A program made the translations under genes and the position numbers. This document shows positions 1-9,470 of a stretch of DNA of 64,000 nucleotides, one piece after another (positions within the stretch are counted from its first letter, which is position 1; every line of letters begins with the position of its first letter). The notes under the pieces are model-generated. The model made no database searches and had not been told where the DNA came from. It was given only the letters and a program-made list of their open reading frames with translations. Origin of the DNA: Croceicoccus mobilis (lineage in GTDB: Bacteria > Pseudomonadota > Alphaproteobacteria > Sphingomonadales > Sphingomonadaceae); assembly GCF_001661965.1 (NCBI RefSeq), contig NZ_LYWZ01000011.1, forward strand, positions 1 to 64,000. Direction: 5' to 3'.

Positions 1-60
1 CTGTCAACGGCGGAGCAAAAGTCGGCCATTCGGCGGCGTAAAACCAGGCCATCGTGTTAC

Positions 61-113
61 ATGCCGGGGGGAGTGGCGTGAGGGCGTAGCCCGAGGGCCA
101 CTCCCCCCGGCAT
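61..113. terminator. 17-bp perfect hairpin downstream of istB
   Basis: Arms 61-77 and 97-113 are exactly complementary, with a 19-nt loop. The hairpin lies between the istB stop and the left IS end. It has no T-tract, so it may protect the element from outside transcription or stabilise the transcript rather than act as a classical terminator. Confidence 0.5.
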
Positions 114-124
114 TGGTGTAATTT

Positions 125-892
125 TCAGGGTCTGGTTTTGGCCTTGCGGGCCCGGCTGTGCGCGAGGCGATAGCTTTCGCCGTTCATCTCGAGGATGCTG
201 ACGTGATGGGTCAGGCGATCGAGGAGCGCGCCTGTGAGACGCTCAGATCCGAAGGTTTCGGTCCATTCGTCGAAGGGCAGGTTGCTGGTGATGAAGGTGG
301 AGCCGCGTTCGTAACGCTGGGAGATCAGCTCGAACAACAGTTCGGCGCCGGTCTTGGAGAGCGGCACAAAGCCCAGTTCGTCGATGATGAGCAGCTTGTA
401 TCCGGCCATCTGCTTCTGGAAGCGCAGAAGACGGCGCTCGTCGCGGGCCTCCATCATTTCGCTGACCAGCGCTGCCGCGGTGGTGAAGCCCACCGACAGT
501 CCTTTCTGGCATGCTGCCAGTCCGAGCCCCAACGCTACGTGCGTCTTTCCGGTGCCTGATGGCCCCAGAGCGATGGCGTTCTCACGCCGCTCGATCCACT
601 CGCAGCGCGCCATCTCGAGCACCTGCATCTTGTTGAGCCTGGGGATGGCGGCGAAGTCGAAGCTGTCGAGGCTTTTGACGGCGGGGAAGCGCGCGGCCTT
701 GATGCGCCGCTCGACCATGCGACGCTCCCTGTCGATCATTTCCATCTCGACGAGGCGGGCGAGGAAGCGGATATGATCGACGCCTTCAGCGGCACATTGC
801 CGCGCGAGCTTGTGATGCTCACGCAGGCACGTAGGCAGCTTGAGCGCCTTGAGATGGTGAGCGAGAAGGATCTCCGGGGCCTGATCGCTCAT
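125..892 (-). CDS. istB: IS21 transposition helper ATPase IstB
   Basis: This 255-residue AAA+ ATPase assists the IstA transposase at target selection. Walker A is GPSGTGKT at about residues 110-117, and Walker B is LLIIDE at about 167-172. The length is normal for IstB. The start at 892 is chosen because its ATG overlaps the istA stop by 4 bases (ATGA), the usual translationally coupled arrangement; the longer open frame reaching 1309 only reads through istA in another frame. No damage is seen. Confidence 0.93.
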   Translation of the reverse strand: MSDQAPEILLAHHLKALKLPTCLREHHKLARQCAAEGVDHIRFLARLVEMEMIDRERRMVERRIKAARFPAVKSLDSFDFAAIPRLNKMQVLEMARCEWIERRENAIALGPSGTGKTHVALGLGLAACQKGLSVGFTTAAALVSEMMEARDERRLLRFQKQMAGYKLLIIDELGFVPLSKTGAELLFELISQRYERGSTFITSNLPFDEWTETFGSERLTGALLDRLTHHVSILEMNGESYRLAHSRARKAKTRP

Positions 893-2397
893 GCGGCCTC
901 CTGCCGGTCGGAGAGCAGGCTCAGATAGGCTCTGGCAAAGGTCTTCTCGACCGTGGTGCGTGGCAGGAAGGGATAGACGTCCAGGTCCAGCCTGGGCGGT
1001 ACGCGTTCGATCCGGCACAGGACGAGGTGCTTGACGGCATCGAAGCCGATGGCGCCAAGATCGATGGCCTGTTCGACCGCCGCCTGGAGATCGGCGAGGG
1101 TGAACGTTTCCAGCAGGCGCAGTACCTGCACATATTCGCGCCTGCCATGTTTGTGCATGCGCCCTTCCATCAACCGCTGCAGTGTCGTGAACGCTTCGGG
1201 CAGGTCCCAGCCCTGCAAAGGCGCAGCCTGGTCGAATGCGTTGATCTTCTGCTCGATCAGCGGGAGATAATGGAGCGGGTCGAAGACAACCTCCTCGCGG
1301 GCATAGCAACGAGGATGACGGGCGATGACTTCGCTGCGGCAGCCGATCACCACCTCATCGACATAGGCCCTGATCCAGACCTCCTGATGGCCCCAGGCCA
1401 CCGGAACCGAATAATCGTTGGTCCTGTAGCGCACCAGGGATTGCGAGGAGACCCTCCCGCCTTTCTGATCGCAGGCCTCGAAGGGTGTAGCGGGCAGAGG
1501 CTGCATGGCCGCGAGATCGCGCTGCAGCCGCTCACCGATCGTCTCGCTCTGCCCGCGCACCTTGTCCTGCTGGCGCTTGCGGCATTGCTCCTCCAGCCAC
1601 AGGTTGAACGCCTCCCAGGTCGGGAACTTCGGGATCGGCACCATGAAGTTGCGCCGGCAATAGCCTACCAGCCCCTCCACATTGCCTTTCTCGTTCCCCT
1701 TGCCCGGGCGAGCATAGCGGTCGCGGATCACGTAATGTGACAGGAAAGCGCTGAACAGCGTGGCACGCTGCCGCGTGCCGTCGGGCAGGATCTTCGTCAC
1801 AAGGCAGCGATCGTTGTCATAGACGATCGAGCGCGGTACCGCGCCGAAAAACGCGAAGGCATGCACGTGTCCGTCCACCCAGGCCTCCGCCACCGCCGCC
1901 GGATAGGCCCGCACATAGCAGGCATCACTGTGCGGCAGATCGAGCGCGAAGAAGTAGGCCTTCTGCTCCACCCCGCCGATCTCCACCAGCGCTTCCCCGA
2001 AATCGGCCTGCGCATCTCCCGCAGGGTGCGCCAGCGGCACGAACATCTCCCGGCTGCGCTGTTCGCGCTCCCGGATGTAATCCTTGATGATCGTATAGCC
2101 GCCGGTGAAACCATGCTCGGTGCGCAAACGGTCGAATACCCGCTTCGCCGTATGGCGTTGCTTGCGCGGGACACTGCGGTCACCCTCAAGCCATCCATCA
2201 ATGATCGCCACAAACCCGTCCAGCTTCGGGCGCTGCGGTACGGACTGGCGCCGGTAACCCGGCGGCGATGAAAACGACAGCATCTTGCGTACCGTTTCGC
2301 GCGACACATTGAAACGCTTCGCCGCCGCCCGTTGGCTCATGCCATCCGCGCAAGCCAGACGGACCTGAAGATAAAGTTCCACGCTGTAGATCCCCAC
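889..2397 (-). CDS. istA: IS21-family transposase IstA
   Basis: This 502-residue DDE transposase has an N-terminal helix-turn-helix (RAAAKRFNVSRETVRKM at about residues 23-39). An rve-type catalytic core follows, with acidic residues in the AQADFGEA, IVYDND and EKGNVEG contexts, and then the C-terminal Mu-type domain. The length fits the family. It is transcribed first and is coupled to istB. Frame and motifs are intact, so it should be functional. Confidence 0.93.
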   Translation of the reverse strand: MGIYSVELYLQVRLACADGMSQRAAAKRFNVSRETVRKMLSFSSPPGYRRQSVPQRPKLDGFVAIIDGWLEGDRSVPRKQRHTAKRVFDRLRTEHGFTGGYTIIKDYIREREQRSREMFVPLAHPAGDAQADFGEALVEIGGVEQKAYFFALDLPHSDACYVRAYPAAVAEAWVDGHVHAFAFFGAVPRSIVYDNDRCLVTKILPDGTRQRATLFSAFLSHYVIRDRYARPGKGNEKGNVEGLVGYCRRNFMVPIPKFPTWEAFNLWLEEQCRKRQQDKVRGQSETIGERLQRDLAAMQPLPATPFEACDQKGGRVSSQSLVRYRTNDYSVPVAWGHQEVWIRAYVDEVVIGCRSEVIARHPRCYAREEVVFDPLHYLPLIEQKINAFDQAAPLQGWDLPEAFTTLQRLMEGRMHKHGRREYVQVLRLLETFTLADLQAAVEQAIDLGAIGFDAVKHLVLCRIERVPPRLDLDVYPFLPRTTVEKTFARAYLSLLSDRQEAA

Positions 2398-2521
2398 ACC
2401 TCCCTGACTCGGCAGAAAGGCTTCAAGGTGGACGACTTTTACGCCGCCCGCAGCAGGACTATCCCGCCGCTACCGTGGTCGAATATTGCTCCGCCGTTCT
2501 CACATGCACAAGCAAGGTTAC

Positions 2522-2539
2522 AAACCGGGCGTACGGTTT
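2522..2539. promoter_or_regulatory. Small inverted repeat between the IS21 end and the TonB receptor gene
   Basis: AAACCG and CGGTTT are separated by 6 bases and followed by one more T. It could be a small operator or a weak hairpin; the sequence does not say which. It is the only symmetric element in the short stretch left between the IS end and the receptor start. Confidence 0.25.
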
Positions 2540-2614
2540 TTCCTGACGCCCTGAACGTGCAGATTAAAGCTTGGTTCCAATAACAAGTCATACGACAGCC
2601 AAGGAGAGAGGGTT

Positions 2615-4969
2615 ATGAGAGGTCAGGGGCATGGAATTCGTGCGTTCGCGATCGGCACCTCGCTGGCGGTGATTGCGATCGCCGGGCAGGCACAGGCTCA
2701 GGACCAGCCGGTCGCCAATGATGCCGATGGCCTGGAGAGCACGCCCGACGATGCAAGCCAGATCGGCACTGAAATCATCGTCACGGCCCGCAAGAAGTCC
2801 GAAAACCTGCGCGATGTCCCGGCCGTGATCGAGGTTCTCTCGAGCCAGGAGCTGGCGGACAAGAACATCGCCCGGCTGACCGATCTGGTCGCGCTCGCCC
2901 CGTCATTTACCCTCTCGCTTGCCGCCAACCAGCCGCTGACTTTCCTCCGCGGTTTCGGCAGTGCCGGCAATCCATCCTTCGAGCAGTCGGTCGGCAAATT
3001 CGTCGACAACGTGTCTTTCGCGCGCGATTTCCAGGCTCGCATCCCGGTCTACGATATCGAACGGATCGAGGTTCTTAAGGGACCGCAAGTGCTGCTCTAC
3101 GGGAACAGCGCCACCGCTGGCGCGATCAGCATGGTCACCCGCAAGCCGGGCCGCGATCTGGCGGCTGATCTGTCCGTCTCGTACGAATTCAACAACAATG
3201 AGGTGATGGTGCAGGGCGGCGTAACCGCGCCGCTAGGCGACGATGCCAGCCTGCGGGTCGCTGGCTTTTACCAGGATCTCGATCGCGGCTGGATCTACAA
3301 CGCGGGCAACGGCCGGTGGGAGCCGACCTTCCACAACTGGGGGCTGCGCGGATCGCTCAGGCTGGCACCTTCTGGGTCGGTCACGATAAATCTCAAGGCC
3401 GAAGTTGACCGGGTGCGCGACAAGGGTTCAACGTCGCAGCCGATCACCCAGTCCGTCGTCCCGATCCGGCAGATGCCGGACGTGGTCCTCGATGATCGGC
3501 GCAATGTGAACTACAACGTCGCGCCATTCTTCATTGAGGAATACGCCGCCCTCAACGCAGAGATCTATCAGGGCGATGTCGTCTTCGACCTCGGCGGAGC
3601 CGAACTCGTTTCGACCACCGCTTACACCGTCAATCATCAAGGCTCCGCTTCCAGCAACGGATCGAATGCGCCGACGGTGATCCCGACATTCGATCAGCGG
3701 TACGACCAGTTCAGCCAGGAACTGCGGCTGTCCGGCGAAGCCGGCATGGTGCGTTATCTGGTCGGGGGATATTTCCAGTCGGATTCCTACGACTTCTACA
3801 GCTTCCAGCCGCTCGACCTGGCCGCCTATAGTCTGCCTGTCGCGCCTTTCACCCGGGTCAGCACGGCCAACCAGGATTCGCGCAGTTACTCCTTGTTCGG
3901 GGAATTGACGATTCAACTCGACCCCAGCCTCTCGGTTTCGGCCGGCGGTCGTTACAGCATATTGCGACGGACGACCGACCAGGCGGCGCTGGCGGCGAAC
4001 TTTTTCGGTGGAATCACCTTCGACACGCCGCTGAGCGCCGGGGTCTCGCAGATCAACCCTTCGCTCAACGGACTGTATACGGGGGTGCTGGGCGGCATCC
4101 CGCACTCGTTCAGCGACATCAAGACGCGCGAGGAACATTTTCAGCCGCAAGTCATCGTGCAATACCGCACGCCGGACGACACCATGCTCTATGCCAAGTT
4201 CGTACAGGGCGACAAGGCGGGCGGGGTCGATGTCTTCTATCACGGATCGGTGGCTCGCGGCGCCAACCCGCAGGATGCGCAATTCCGGCCCGAGCAGGCA
4301 ACCTCGTTCGAGGCGGGCATCAAGGGCAGGGTGGCGGATAACCGCCTGTCCTATGCGTTCAACCTGTTCAGCACGACGTTCAAGGATCTGCAGACCGGTG
4401 TCTTTGTCGGCACATCCATCTTCACCACAAATGCCGGCAAGGCCCGCACTCGCGGGGCCGAACTCGACCTCGCCTGGACTCCTGACGACGCATGGCGCGT
4501 GACCGGCACCGGGACATATCTCGATGCCGAATATCTCGATTATCCCGGGGCGACCTGCACCGTCGGGGGCACGCTCGCCGGGACCTGCTCTGCAGCGTTG
4601 GGCGGACAGGATCTGTCGGGCCATCCCACGCCGTTCGCGTCGAAGTTCACGGGCACGCTGGGTGTCGAGCATGCGGGAGAGATCGGCGATCTGACGACCA
4701 AGGCGGGGGTCTCGGTGGTCTACCGCTCGCGCTATAACACCAGTCTCAACGACGATCCGCTGGGCGACCAGAAGGGCTATGCCAGCATCGATGCCCATGC
4801 CGATCTGGGCTTTGCCGGGGGCCGCGTGACAGCGTCGCTGTTCGGGCGCAATCTGGGCAATGTGCTGTACAAGGAATACGGCACCGCAACGCCGCTGGTT
4901 CCGGGATCGTTCCTCGCCTTCGTGGGCCGTGGCCGTCAGATCGGCATCCGTCTGAGCGCAAGTTACTAG
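2615..4969 (+). CDS. TonB-dependent outer-membrane receptor
   Basis: This 784-residue outer-membrane transporter has a signal peptide of about 28 residues ending near GQAQAQ. A TonB-box-like stretch (EIIVTARKKSEN) follows near residue 50, then the plug domain with the RIEVLKGPQVLLYG motif, and a C-terminal beta-barrel ending in a terminal aromatic residue (SASY). The start is supported by AAGGAGAG just upstream. The MFS carrier gene begins 2 bases after its stop, so the two probably form an outer/inner-membrane uptake pair. The substrate is unknown; the catabolic setting suggests an aromatic acid. The IS21 element upstream may affect its expression. Confidence 0.9.
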   Translation: MRGQGHGIRAFAIGTSLAVIAIAGQAQAQDQPVANDADGLESTPDDASQIGTEIIVTARKKSENLRDVPAVIEVLSSQELADKNIARLTDLVALAPSFTLSLAANQPLTFLRGFGSAGNPSFEQSVGKFVDNVSFARDFQARIPVYDIERIEVLKGPQVLLYGNSATAGAISMVTRKPGRDLAADLSVSYEFNNNEVMVQGGVTAPLGDDASLRVAGFYQDLDRGWIYNAGNGRWEPTFHNWGLRGSLRLAPSGSVTINLKAEVDRVRDKGSTSQPITQSVVPIRQMPDVVLDDRRNVNYNVAPFFIEEYAALNAEIYQGDVVFDLGGAELVSTTAYTVNHQGSASSNGSNAPTVIPTFDQRYDQFSQELRLSGEAGMVRYLVGGYFQSDSYDFYSFQPLDLAAYSLPVAPFTRVSTANQDSRSYSLFGELTIQLDPSLSVSAGGRYSILRRTTDQAALAANFFGGITFDTPLSAGVSQINPSLNGLYTGVLGGIPHSFSDIKTREEHFQPQVIVQYRTPDDTMLYAKFVQGDKAGGVDVFYHGSVARGANPQDAQFRPEQATSFEAGIKGRVADNRLSYAFNLFSTTFKDLQTGVFVGTSIFTTNAGKARTRGAELDLAWTPDDAWRVTGTGTYLDAEYLDYPGATCTVGGTLAGTCSAALGGQDLSGHPTPFASKFTGTLGVEHAGEIGDLTTKAGVSVVYRSRYNTSLNDDPLGDQKGYASIDAHADLGFAGGRVTASLFGRNLGNVLYKEYGTATPLVPGSFLAFVGRGRQIGIRLSASY

Positions 4970-4971
4970 AC

Positions 4972-6240
4972 GTGGGGCGCGGCAATGCTTTGTCGGCGAG
5001 CAGGCGGCGGGCCTGGTCCATCGTCCTGCTTCTGGCCTGCATCCAAGGCATAAACCAGGCTGACAAGGCGGTGGTCGGCCTGGCGGCCGAGCAGATCATG
5101 GCCGAACTGCAGCTGACCGCGGCGCAGTTCGGACTGGTTGCCGGTGCGCTTTATGCCACGTTCAGCCTTGGCGGCATTGCCGTGGCATTCCTGGCTGCCC
5201 CCCGCTTCGCACCGCGCTGGATCATGACCGTGATGCTGGCGATGTGGTCGATCGCGCTCATGCCGGTCGTGTTCTTTGCCAGCCTGCCGGTCCTGATCGG
5301 CAGTCGTCTGGTCCTTGGCGCGAGCGAGGGCGGCGGCACGCCGACCGCTCTCAACATGGTTCACGACTGGTTCCCCGACGACAAACGCGATTTTCCCGCT
5401 TCGATCGTGATTGTCGGCGGAACTGTCGGCGCTCTGATCGCGGCACCCGGCCTGACCTGGTGCATCGCGCAATATGGCTGGCGCAGCGCCTTTCTTGTGT
5501 GCGCCCTGGTCGGCGCCTGCTTCCTCGCGGGCTGGCTTGCGGTCGGGCGAGACGGTCCCTTCGGACATTTACGGGACGGATCGTACGGTCTAGGCCGACA
5601 ACCGCAGTCCGCTCTGCGCACCAACGTTCTAAGCTTGCTCGGCAATCGCCAGGTGCTTGCGAACATTTGCATGGGCTTTTGCGCCTATTGGGTCGTCGGC
5701 TTTACCGTGGGCTGGCTCCCCGCCTATTTGCGCGACATGGCCGGTGTTTCGCTGAAACAGAGCGGCTGGATGATCGCACTGGTTTTCCTGGGACAGGGGG
5801 GACTGGTGCTGCTGTCGGCCCTGGCGACACGGATCCTGGCGCAGGACAATCCCGACCGCGCACGCTCTATCGTGCAGGCGCTGTGCATGTTGGGCGGCGG
5901 TGCCGGCTTTTTCGCCTTGGCCGCGCTTCAGGTGGAAGAATCGATCCCCTTGCTGATCGTCCTGCTGATCCTCGCGACCGGTCTGCCGATCGGCGTCTTT
6001 TCTCCGATCGCCGCGACGCTCGGCAAGCTGGGAGAAGGTCACAAGAATGCGCTCGTCACCGTCGTCATGTCGGCGATTACGTTGGCCGGGCTGGTTTCTC
6101 CGCCGGCCATTGGTGCCTTGATCGATCCGCAGCATGTGTCGGGATGGCATCCTGCCCTTATCCTGACGGCTTGCGTCTGCCTGATCGGCGCGCTTCCAGC
6201 TTTCGCTGCCGGCATCAAGCGCGCGAGGGTCCGTCCCTGA
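4972..6240 (+). CDS. MFS transporter (anion:cation symporter-like)
   Basis: This major facilitator of about 420 residues has roughly 12 hydrophobic segments. An early segment carries the family-typical INQADKAVVGLA stretch, and the loop motif SRLVLGASEGGGTPTALNM resembles ACS-family carriers of organic anions, including aromatic acids. It starts with GTG two bases after the TonB receptor stop; a TTG at 4990 is an alternative, and no strong ribosome-binding site distinguishes them. Its position suggests inner-membrane uptake of the ligand that the receptor imports. The substrate is not determinable from sequence. Confidence 0.85.
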   Translation: MGRGNALSASRRRAWSIVLLLACIQGINQADKAVVGLAAEQIMAELQLTAAQFGLVAGALYATFSLGGIAVAFLAAPRFAPRWIMTVMLAMWSIALMPVVFFASLPVLIGSRLVLGASEGGGTPTALNMVHDWFPDDKRDFPASIVIVGGTVGALIAAPGLTWCIAQYGWRSAFLVCALVGACFLAGWLAVGRDGPFGHLRDGSYGLGRQPQSALRTNVLSLLGNRQVLANICMGFCAYWVVGFTVGWLPAYLRDMAGVSLKQSGWMIALVFLGQGGLVLLSALATRILAQDNPDRARSIVQALCMLGGGAGFFALAALQVEESIPLLIVLLILATGLPIGVFSPIAATLGKLGEGHKNALVTVVMSAITLAGLVSPPAIGALIDPQHVSGWHPALILTACVCLIGALPAFAAGIKRARVRP

Positions 6241-6414
6241 AGCGCGGCTGGTGCGAGCCGGTCCTTGTGGCCCGGGCGCTGCCTTGCTCCCATTCCGGCG
6301 CAGAATCCAAACGAACAACCGGATAGACGGTCTGCAAGTGGAACCGAAACGGCAGCAGGCCGGTTTCTCGCTCTGACAATCCAGCCCGACCGCTGGATGG
6401 CCAAGGAGATACCG

Positions 6415-6978
6415 ATGCAAGACAGCCAGAACGCCTTGCCCGGAGCACCCGATCCGAGAAGGGTTCTTCCCGGGCAGTACAATGCCGATCCCAACCACAC
6501 TCAGGTGACCTGGAAGCTCAACCACATGGGCTTTTCGACCCTCTCGGGCCAGTTCGGTGCGAAAAGCGGTACGATCACCGTCGATCCCACCGACCTCGCC
6601 AGCACAGAGCTGGAGATCGTCATCGACACCGCCGGGCTCACCGCAACGAGCCAGATGTTCCAGGGCCACCTGCGCGGGAAAGGCTTCTTCGACGTCGGGA
6701 AATTTCCGGAAGGGCGCTTCGTTTCCAGGTCGGTGAGGCAGACCGGGCCGACCGGCGCCGAAGTGACCGGCGAGCTGACGATCAAGGGGGTTACCAGGGC
6801 GGTCAACCTCACGGTCGAGTTCGTCGGTGCCGGCGACGACCCGCAGGCCAAGGTTCTCACTTTCGGCTGCCACGCCACGGGGACCATCCTGCGCAGCGAT
6901 TTCGGGTTCGAAACCGGGCTCCCTGTCGTGGGCGATCGCGTCCAACTCGATATAAATGTGGCCTTTACCAAGGCGTAA
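6415..6978 (+). CDS. YceI-family lipocalin-like protein
   Basis: This 187-residue YceI-domain protein has the family pattern: a DPNHTQVTWKLNHMGFSTLSG start, SGTITVDP, a central FDVGKFPEGRF, and a C-terminal FGFETGLPVVGDRVQL. YceI proteins form a beta-barrel that binds isoprenoid-like lipids. This one has no signal peptide, so it is probably cytoplasmic, unlike many relatives. The start at 6415 follows CAAGGAGAT at good spacing; the open frame extends further upstream without support. Its role in the cluster is unknown. Confidence 0.85.
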   Translation: MQDSQNALPGAPDPRRVLPGQYNADPNHTQVTWKLNHMGFSTLSGQFGAKSGTITVDPTDLASTELEIVIDTAGLTATSQMFQGHLRGKGFFDVGKFPEGRFVSRSVRQTGPTGAEVTGELTIKGVTRAVNLTVEFVGAGDDPQAKVLTFGCHATGTILRSDFGFETGLPVVGDRVQLDINVAFTKA

Positions 6979-7009
6979 CGAGGCAAACCGGAAAGCAAGA
7001 GGTGAATTC

Positions 7010-7795
7010 ATGGAAACGTCCGGCGAAGCAGAGTCCTTGCAATACCCCGATCTCAAGGATCGTCACGTCGTGGTCGCCGGCGGTACCGGCGATGTAGGGG
7101 AAGGCATCGTCCGCGCATGGCTGAAGACCGGGGCGCAGGTGACCGTTCCCTCGCGGACCGACGGCAAGATCGCCCGCTTTCGCGAAGCCATCGCGGACAT
7201 TGCGGAAACCGACAGGTTGAGCTTCGTGACGGGCGTCTATGACACCTTCAACGGGGCGCAAGCCCTGGCAGACAGGATTGTCGAAGATCATGGGGCGGTG
7301 ACCGACGTCGTCGCGGCGCTCGGCGGATGGTGGCAGGGCAAGTACCTGTGGGACGTCCCGTTCGAGGAATGGCATCGCTATTTCATCGACGTCTCGACCG
7401 CACACTTCGCCAATGCGCGCGCGTGGAGCCCGCGTCTGCCCGCGCACGGCACTTACCAGCTTATCCTTGGTGGCGCCTCGGTGAAGGCCGTCCCCAAGGC
7501 ATCCATCATCAACATGTCCCAGGCAGGCCTGCTGATGATGCGCCGCGTGCTGTCGGCCGAGGTTGCGGGCCGGCACCGCGTGGTATCGCAAATCCTCGGG
7601 CCGGTCGTTACGCGTTCGCGACGCCGGATCGATCCGCAGTGGCTGACCAATGAGCAGGTGGGCCTCGCCTCTGCCGGCATAGCCGCACGTCCCGACGCGG
7701 ACGCGACGGACTATGCCAGCGCCGACAAGGCCGAAATGCTGCGAACCTTGCGTTCGCTGGGATTGTCCCCAGTTGGCCCTGAAGCTGTCGGTTGA
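7010..7795 (+). CDS. Atypical SDR-fold oxidoreductase lacking YxxxK
   Basis: This 261-residue protein has an SDR Rossmann fold with the cofactor motif GGTGDVGEG at about residues 24-32 and an AALGG strand where NAG normally lies. At the usual catalytic position the sequence reads VPKASIINMSQAGLL, so the expected Tyr and Lys are absent. It may bind NAD(P) without classical SDR catalysis, or use other residues. It starts at ATG 7010 after AAGCAAGAGG and follows the YceI gene by about 30 bases, so it is probably co-transcribed with it. Function unknown. Confidence 0.7.
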   Translation: METSGEAESLQYPDLKDRHVVVAGGTGDVGEGIVRAWLKTGAQVTVPSRTDGKIARFREAIADIAETDRLSFVTGVYDTFNGAQALADRIVEDHGAVTDVVAALGGWWQGKYLWDVPFEEWHRYFIDVSTAHFANARAWSPRLPAHGTYQLILGGASVKAVPKASIINMSQAGLLMMRRVLSAEVAGRHRVVSQILGPVVTRSRRRIDPQWLTNEQVGLASAGIAARPDADATDYASADKAEMLRTLRSLGLSPVGPEAVG

Positions 7796-7837
7796 GCGAT
7801 CCTCCCCCGGCCCACATTCCATCAGGACTTTCCTGTC

Positions 7838-8698
7838 ATGACTATTCTGCTTTCATCCGTTCACAAAGCCGAAGCGATGACCTTGGGGTCCGGCTTTTCT
7901 GCCCGCCATATCGAACTTTCGCTGCTTGGCGGCGCAGCCGATCCGATCGTGGCCTTCGACGATTACCGGATGCGCACGGTGACCTTTGCGCCGCATCCCC
8001 ATGCGGGCTTTTCCGCAGTCTCCTACGTCTTCGAAGACAGCTCCGGCGGTCTGCGCAACAGGGACTCGCTAGGCAACGATTTCGTGGTCGGTCCGGGCGG
8101 CATCGTCTGGACGCAGGCGGGCGCCGGCGTGCAGCACGATGAGCTACCCGATGAGGATGGCCGGGAGGTCCGCGGCTTGCAGATCTTCATCAACCTGAGC
8201 GCGGCCGCAAAGGAAACGCCACCGCAAATCCATCGCGCATCGGGCGCCGAGATCCCTGAAGAGATTACAGGCGGCGGCAGCAGGATCCGCGTGGTCGTGG
8301 GCGATCATGGGGCGTCGTCATCGAAGGTTCAACCTGTCGAACCCGTGCGCTTGCTGGACATGGCCGTCGCGGCGAACGACGTGATCGACGTTCCGCTCGA
8401 AAGCGGCCACAACCTTGTCGCCTATTGCGTCAGTGGTGGGGCGCGGCTCTCGGCATCCGGCACGATGCGGGATCTCGGGCAGGGCGATTACCTTGCCGCC
8501 AGCGCGCCTGAACGAAACGGGGTGCTGCAGATTGCCTCGCCATCGGGTGCGCAACTCGTCCTGCTCAGCGGCAAGGCGCTCAACGAGCCGGTGGTGCAAT
8601 ACGGGCCGTTCATCATGACGAGCGGTGCGCAGGTACGGGCGGCGGCGGCCCGATACCAGTCCGGCGCGATGGGCCGTCTGGAGCCGCTGCCGCATTGA
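7838..8698 (+). CDS. Pirin-family protein
   Basis: This 286-residue bicupin has the pirin metal-site signature: HPHAGF near residue 53, then GPGGIVWTQAGAGVQHDE with the third His and the Glu. Pirins are iron-binding cupins; some bacterial members act as quercetin 2,3-dioxygenases and others as redox-sensing co-regulators. It lies 42 bases after the atypical SDR gene on the same strand and probably shares its operon. A dioxygenase role on a phenolic substrate is possible here but not proven. Confidence 0.82.
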   Translation: MTILLSSVHKAEAMTLGSGFSARHIELSLLGGAADPIVAFDDYRMRTVTFAPHPHAGFSAVSYVFEDSSGGLRNRDSLGNDFVVGPGGIVWTQAGAGVQHDELPDEDGREVRGLQIFINLSAAAKETPPQIHRASGAEIPEEITGGGSRIRVVVGDHGASSSKVQPVEPVRLLDMAVAANDVIDVPLESGHNLVAYCVSGGARLSASGTMRDLGQGDYLAASAPERNGVLQIASPSGAQLVLLSGKALNEPVVQYGPFIMTSGAQVRAAAARYQSGAMGRLEPLPH

Positions 8699-8722
8699 TG
8701 CGCGCAGCGGCCCAAGACCTTC

Positions 8723-9349
8723 TCAGCCGGCGATCGCGACTTTCAGCTTCGCCATTCCGCGAACGGTGGCCTCGCGGTTGGCGATCGCTTCCGCCCAGCG
8801 CCTGACGGCCGGAAATTCGCCCTCGCCGATTGCCCCGCTGGCGCCGAACATGCCTAGGAGCGGGTTGGCCCAGGGCCATGCCATCATGTCGGCGATCGTG
8901 TACGCGCCCCCCGCTAGCCAGCCATCGTTCTCCAGCCCCTTTTCGAGCACGGCAAGCAGGCGCAGAGTTTCGTCAAGATAACGCTTTTCCGCGTATGCAT
9001 CGCGCTCTTCGCGGCGGGCAAAATGCCCCCACTGTCCGGCCATCGGCCCTAGTCCGCCAACCTGCCAGAATATCCATGAAAGGGCGGTCATGCGCGCTGC
9101 CGGGTCCTGCGGCATGAAGCGGCCGGACTTTTCGGAAAAATGAAGCAGGATCGCGCCGGACTCGAAAATGACCAGATCGGCATCACGCATAGCCGGAATC
9201 TTGCCGTTGGGATTGACCGCCCGGAAAGTCTCGTCGTCCTGAGCGCCCTCCAGAATATTGACCGGGACAATCTCGTATTGTGCGCCGATTTCCTCGAGCA
9301 GGAGAACTGGCTTCTGTCCGTTCGGCGTGTCCCAGGTGTAAAGTTTCAT
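8723..9349 (-). CDS. Glutathione S-transferase, nu-class (YfcG/Ure2p-like)
   Basis: This 208-residue protein has a thioredoxin-fold N-terminus with WDTPNGQKPVLLLEE, like the TPNG motif of YfcG. It also has KIPAM with the cis-proline, an ESGAI glutathione-binding stretch, and an all-helical C-terminal domain with YTIADMMAWPW. Nu-class GSTs act as glutathione-disulfide reductases or conjugating enzymes. The start at 9349 matches family length; a longer frame to 9433 lacks homologous sequence. It is convergent with the pirin gene. A second, related GST lies at 28292-29002. Confidence 0.85.
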   Translation of the reverse strand: MKLYTWDTPNGQKPVLLLEEIGAQYEIVPVNILEGAQDDETFRAVNPNGKIPAMRDADLVIFESGAILLHFSEKSGRFMPQDPAARMTALSWIFWQVGGLGPMAGQWGHFARREERDAYAEKRYLDETLRLLAVLEKGLENDGWLAGGAYTIADMMAWPWANPLLGMFGASGAIGEGEFPAVRRWAEAIANREATVRGMAKLKVAIAG

Positions 9350-9470
9350 AAATGTCGGTCCGATCTTATTTCTGTATCTTCTGGCGGCAATGTCTGAAAT
9401 TCTCTGCTGATCCCGACCGAACAAATCGTCCACACGGAACTTCAGGCCCTGCGTTGAAATCTGCTCGCGC

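Larger units (their letters stand above)
2..2502 (-). mobile_element. Complete IS21-family insertion sequence (istA-istB)
   Basis: The element carries istA and istB in the usual order with a 4-base overlap. The ends are 17-bp imperfect inverted repeats with TG...CA termini: the left end at 2-18 and the complement of 2486-2502 differ at only two positions and share the block AACGGCGGAGCAA. The target duplication cannot be tested because only one base lies to the left. The element ends about 110 bases upstream of a TonB receptor gene and may have displaced its native promoter. Both ORFs are intact, so it could be active. Confidence 0.88.

Noticed and set aside
3428-4798. 456-codon open frame on the minus strand
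   Set aside because: It lies opposite a TonB receptor with clear motifs. The predicted product is Arg-rich with no domain, typical of a high-GC antisense shadow.
5629-7056. 475-codon minus-strand frame across the MFS and YceI genes
   Set aside because: It crosses two real genes and an intergenic space; no family resemblance.
8723-9349. GST as a LigE/LigF-type beta-etherase
   Set aside because: The N-terminal TPNGQK and the overall layout match nu-class YfcG-like GSTs. The same holds for the GST at 28292.
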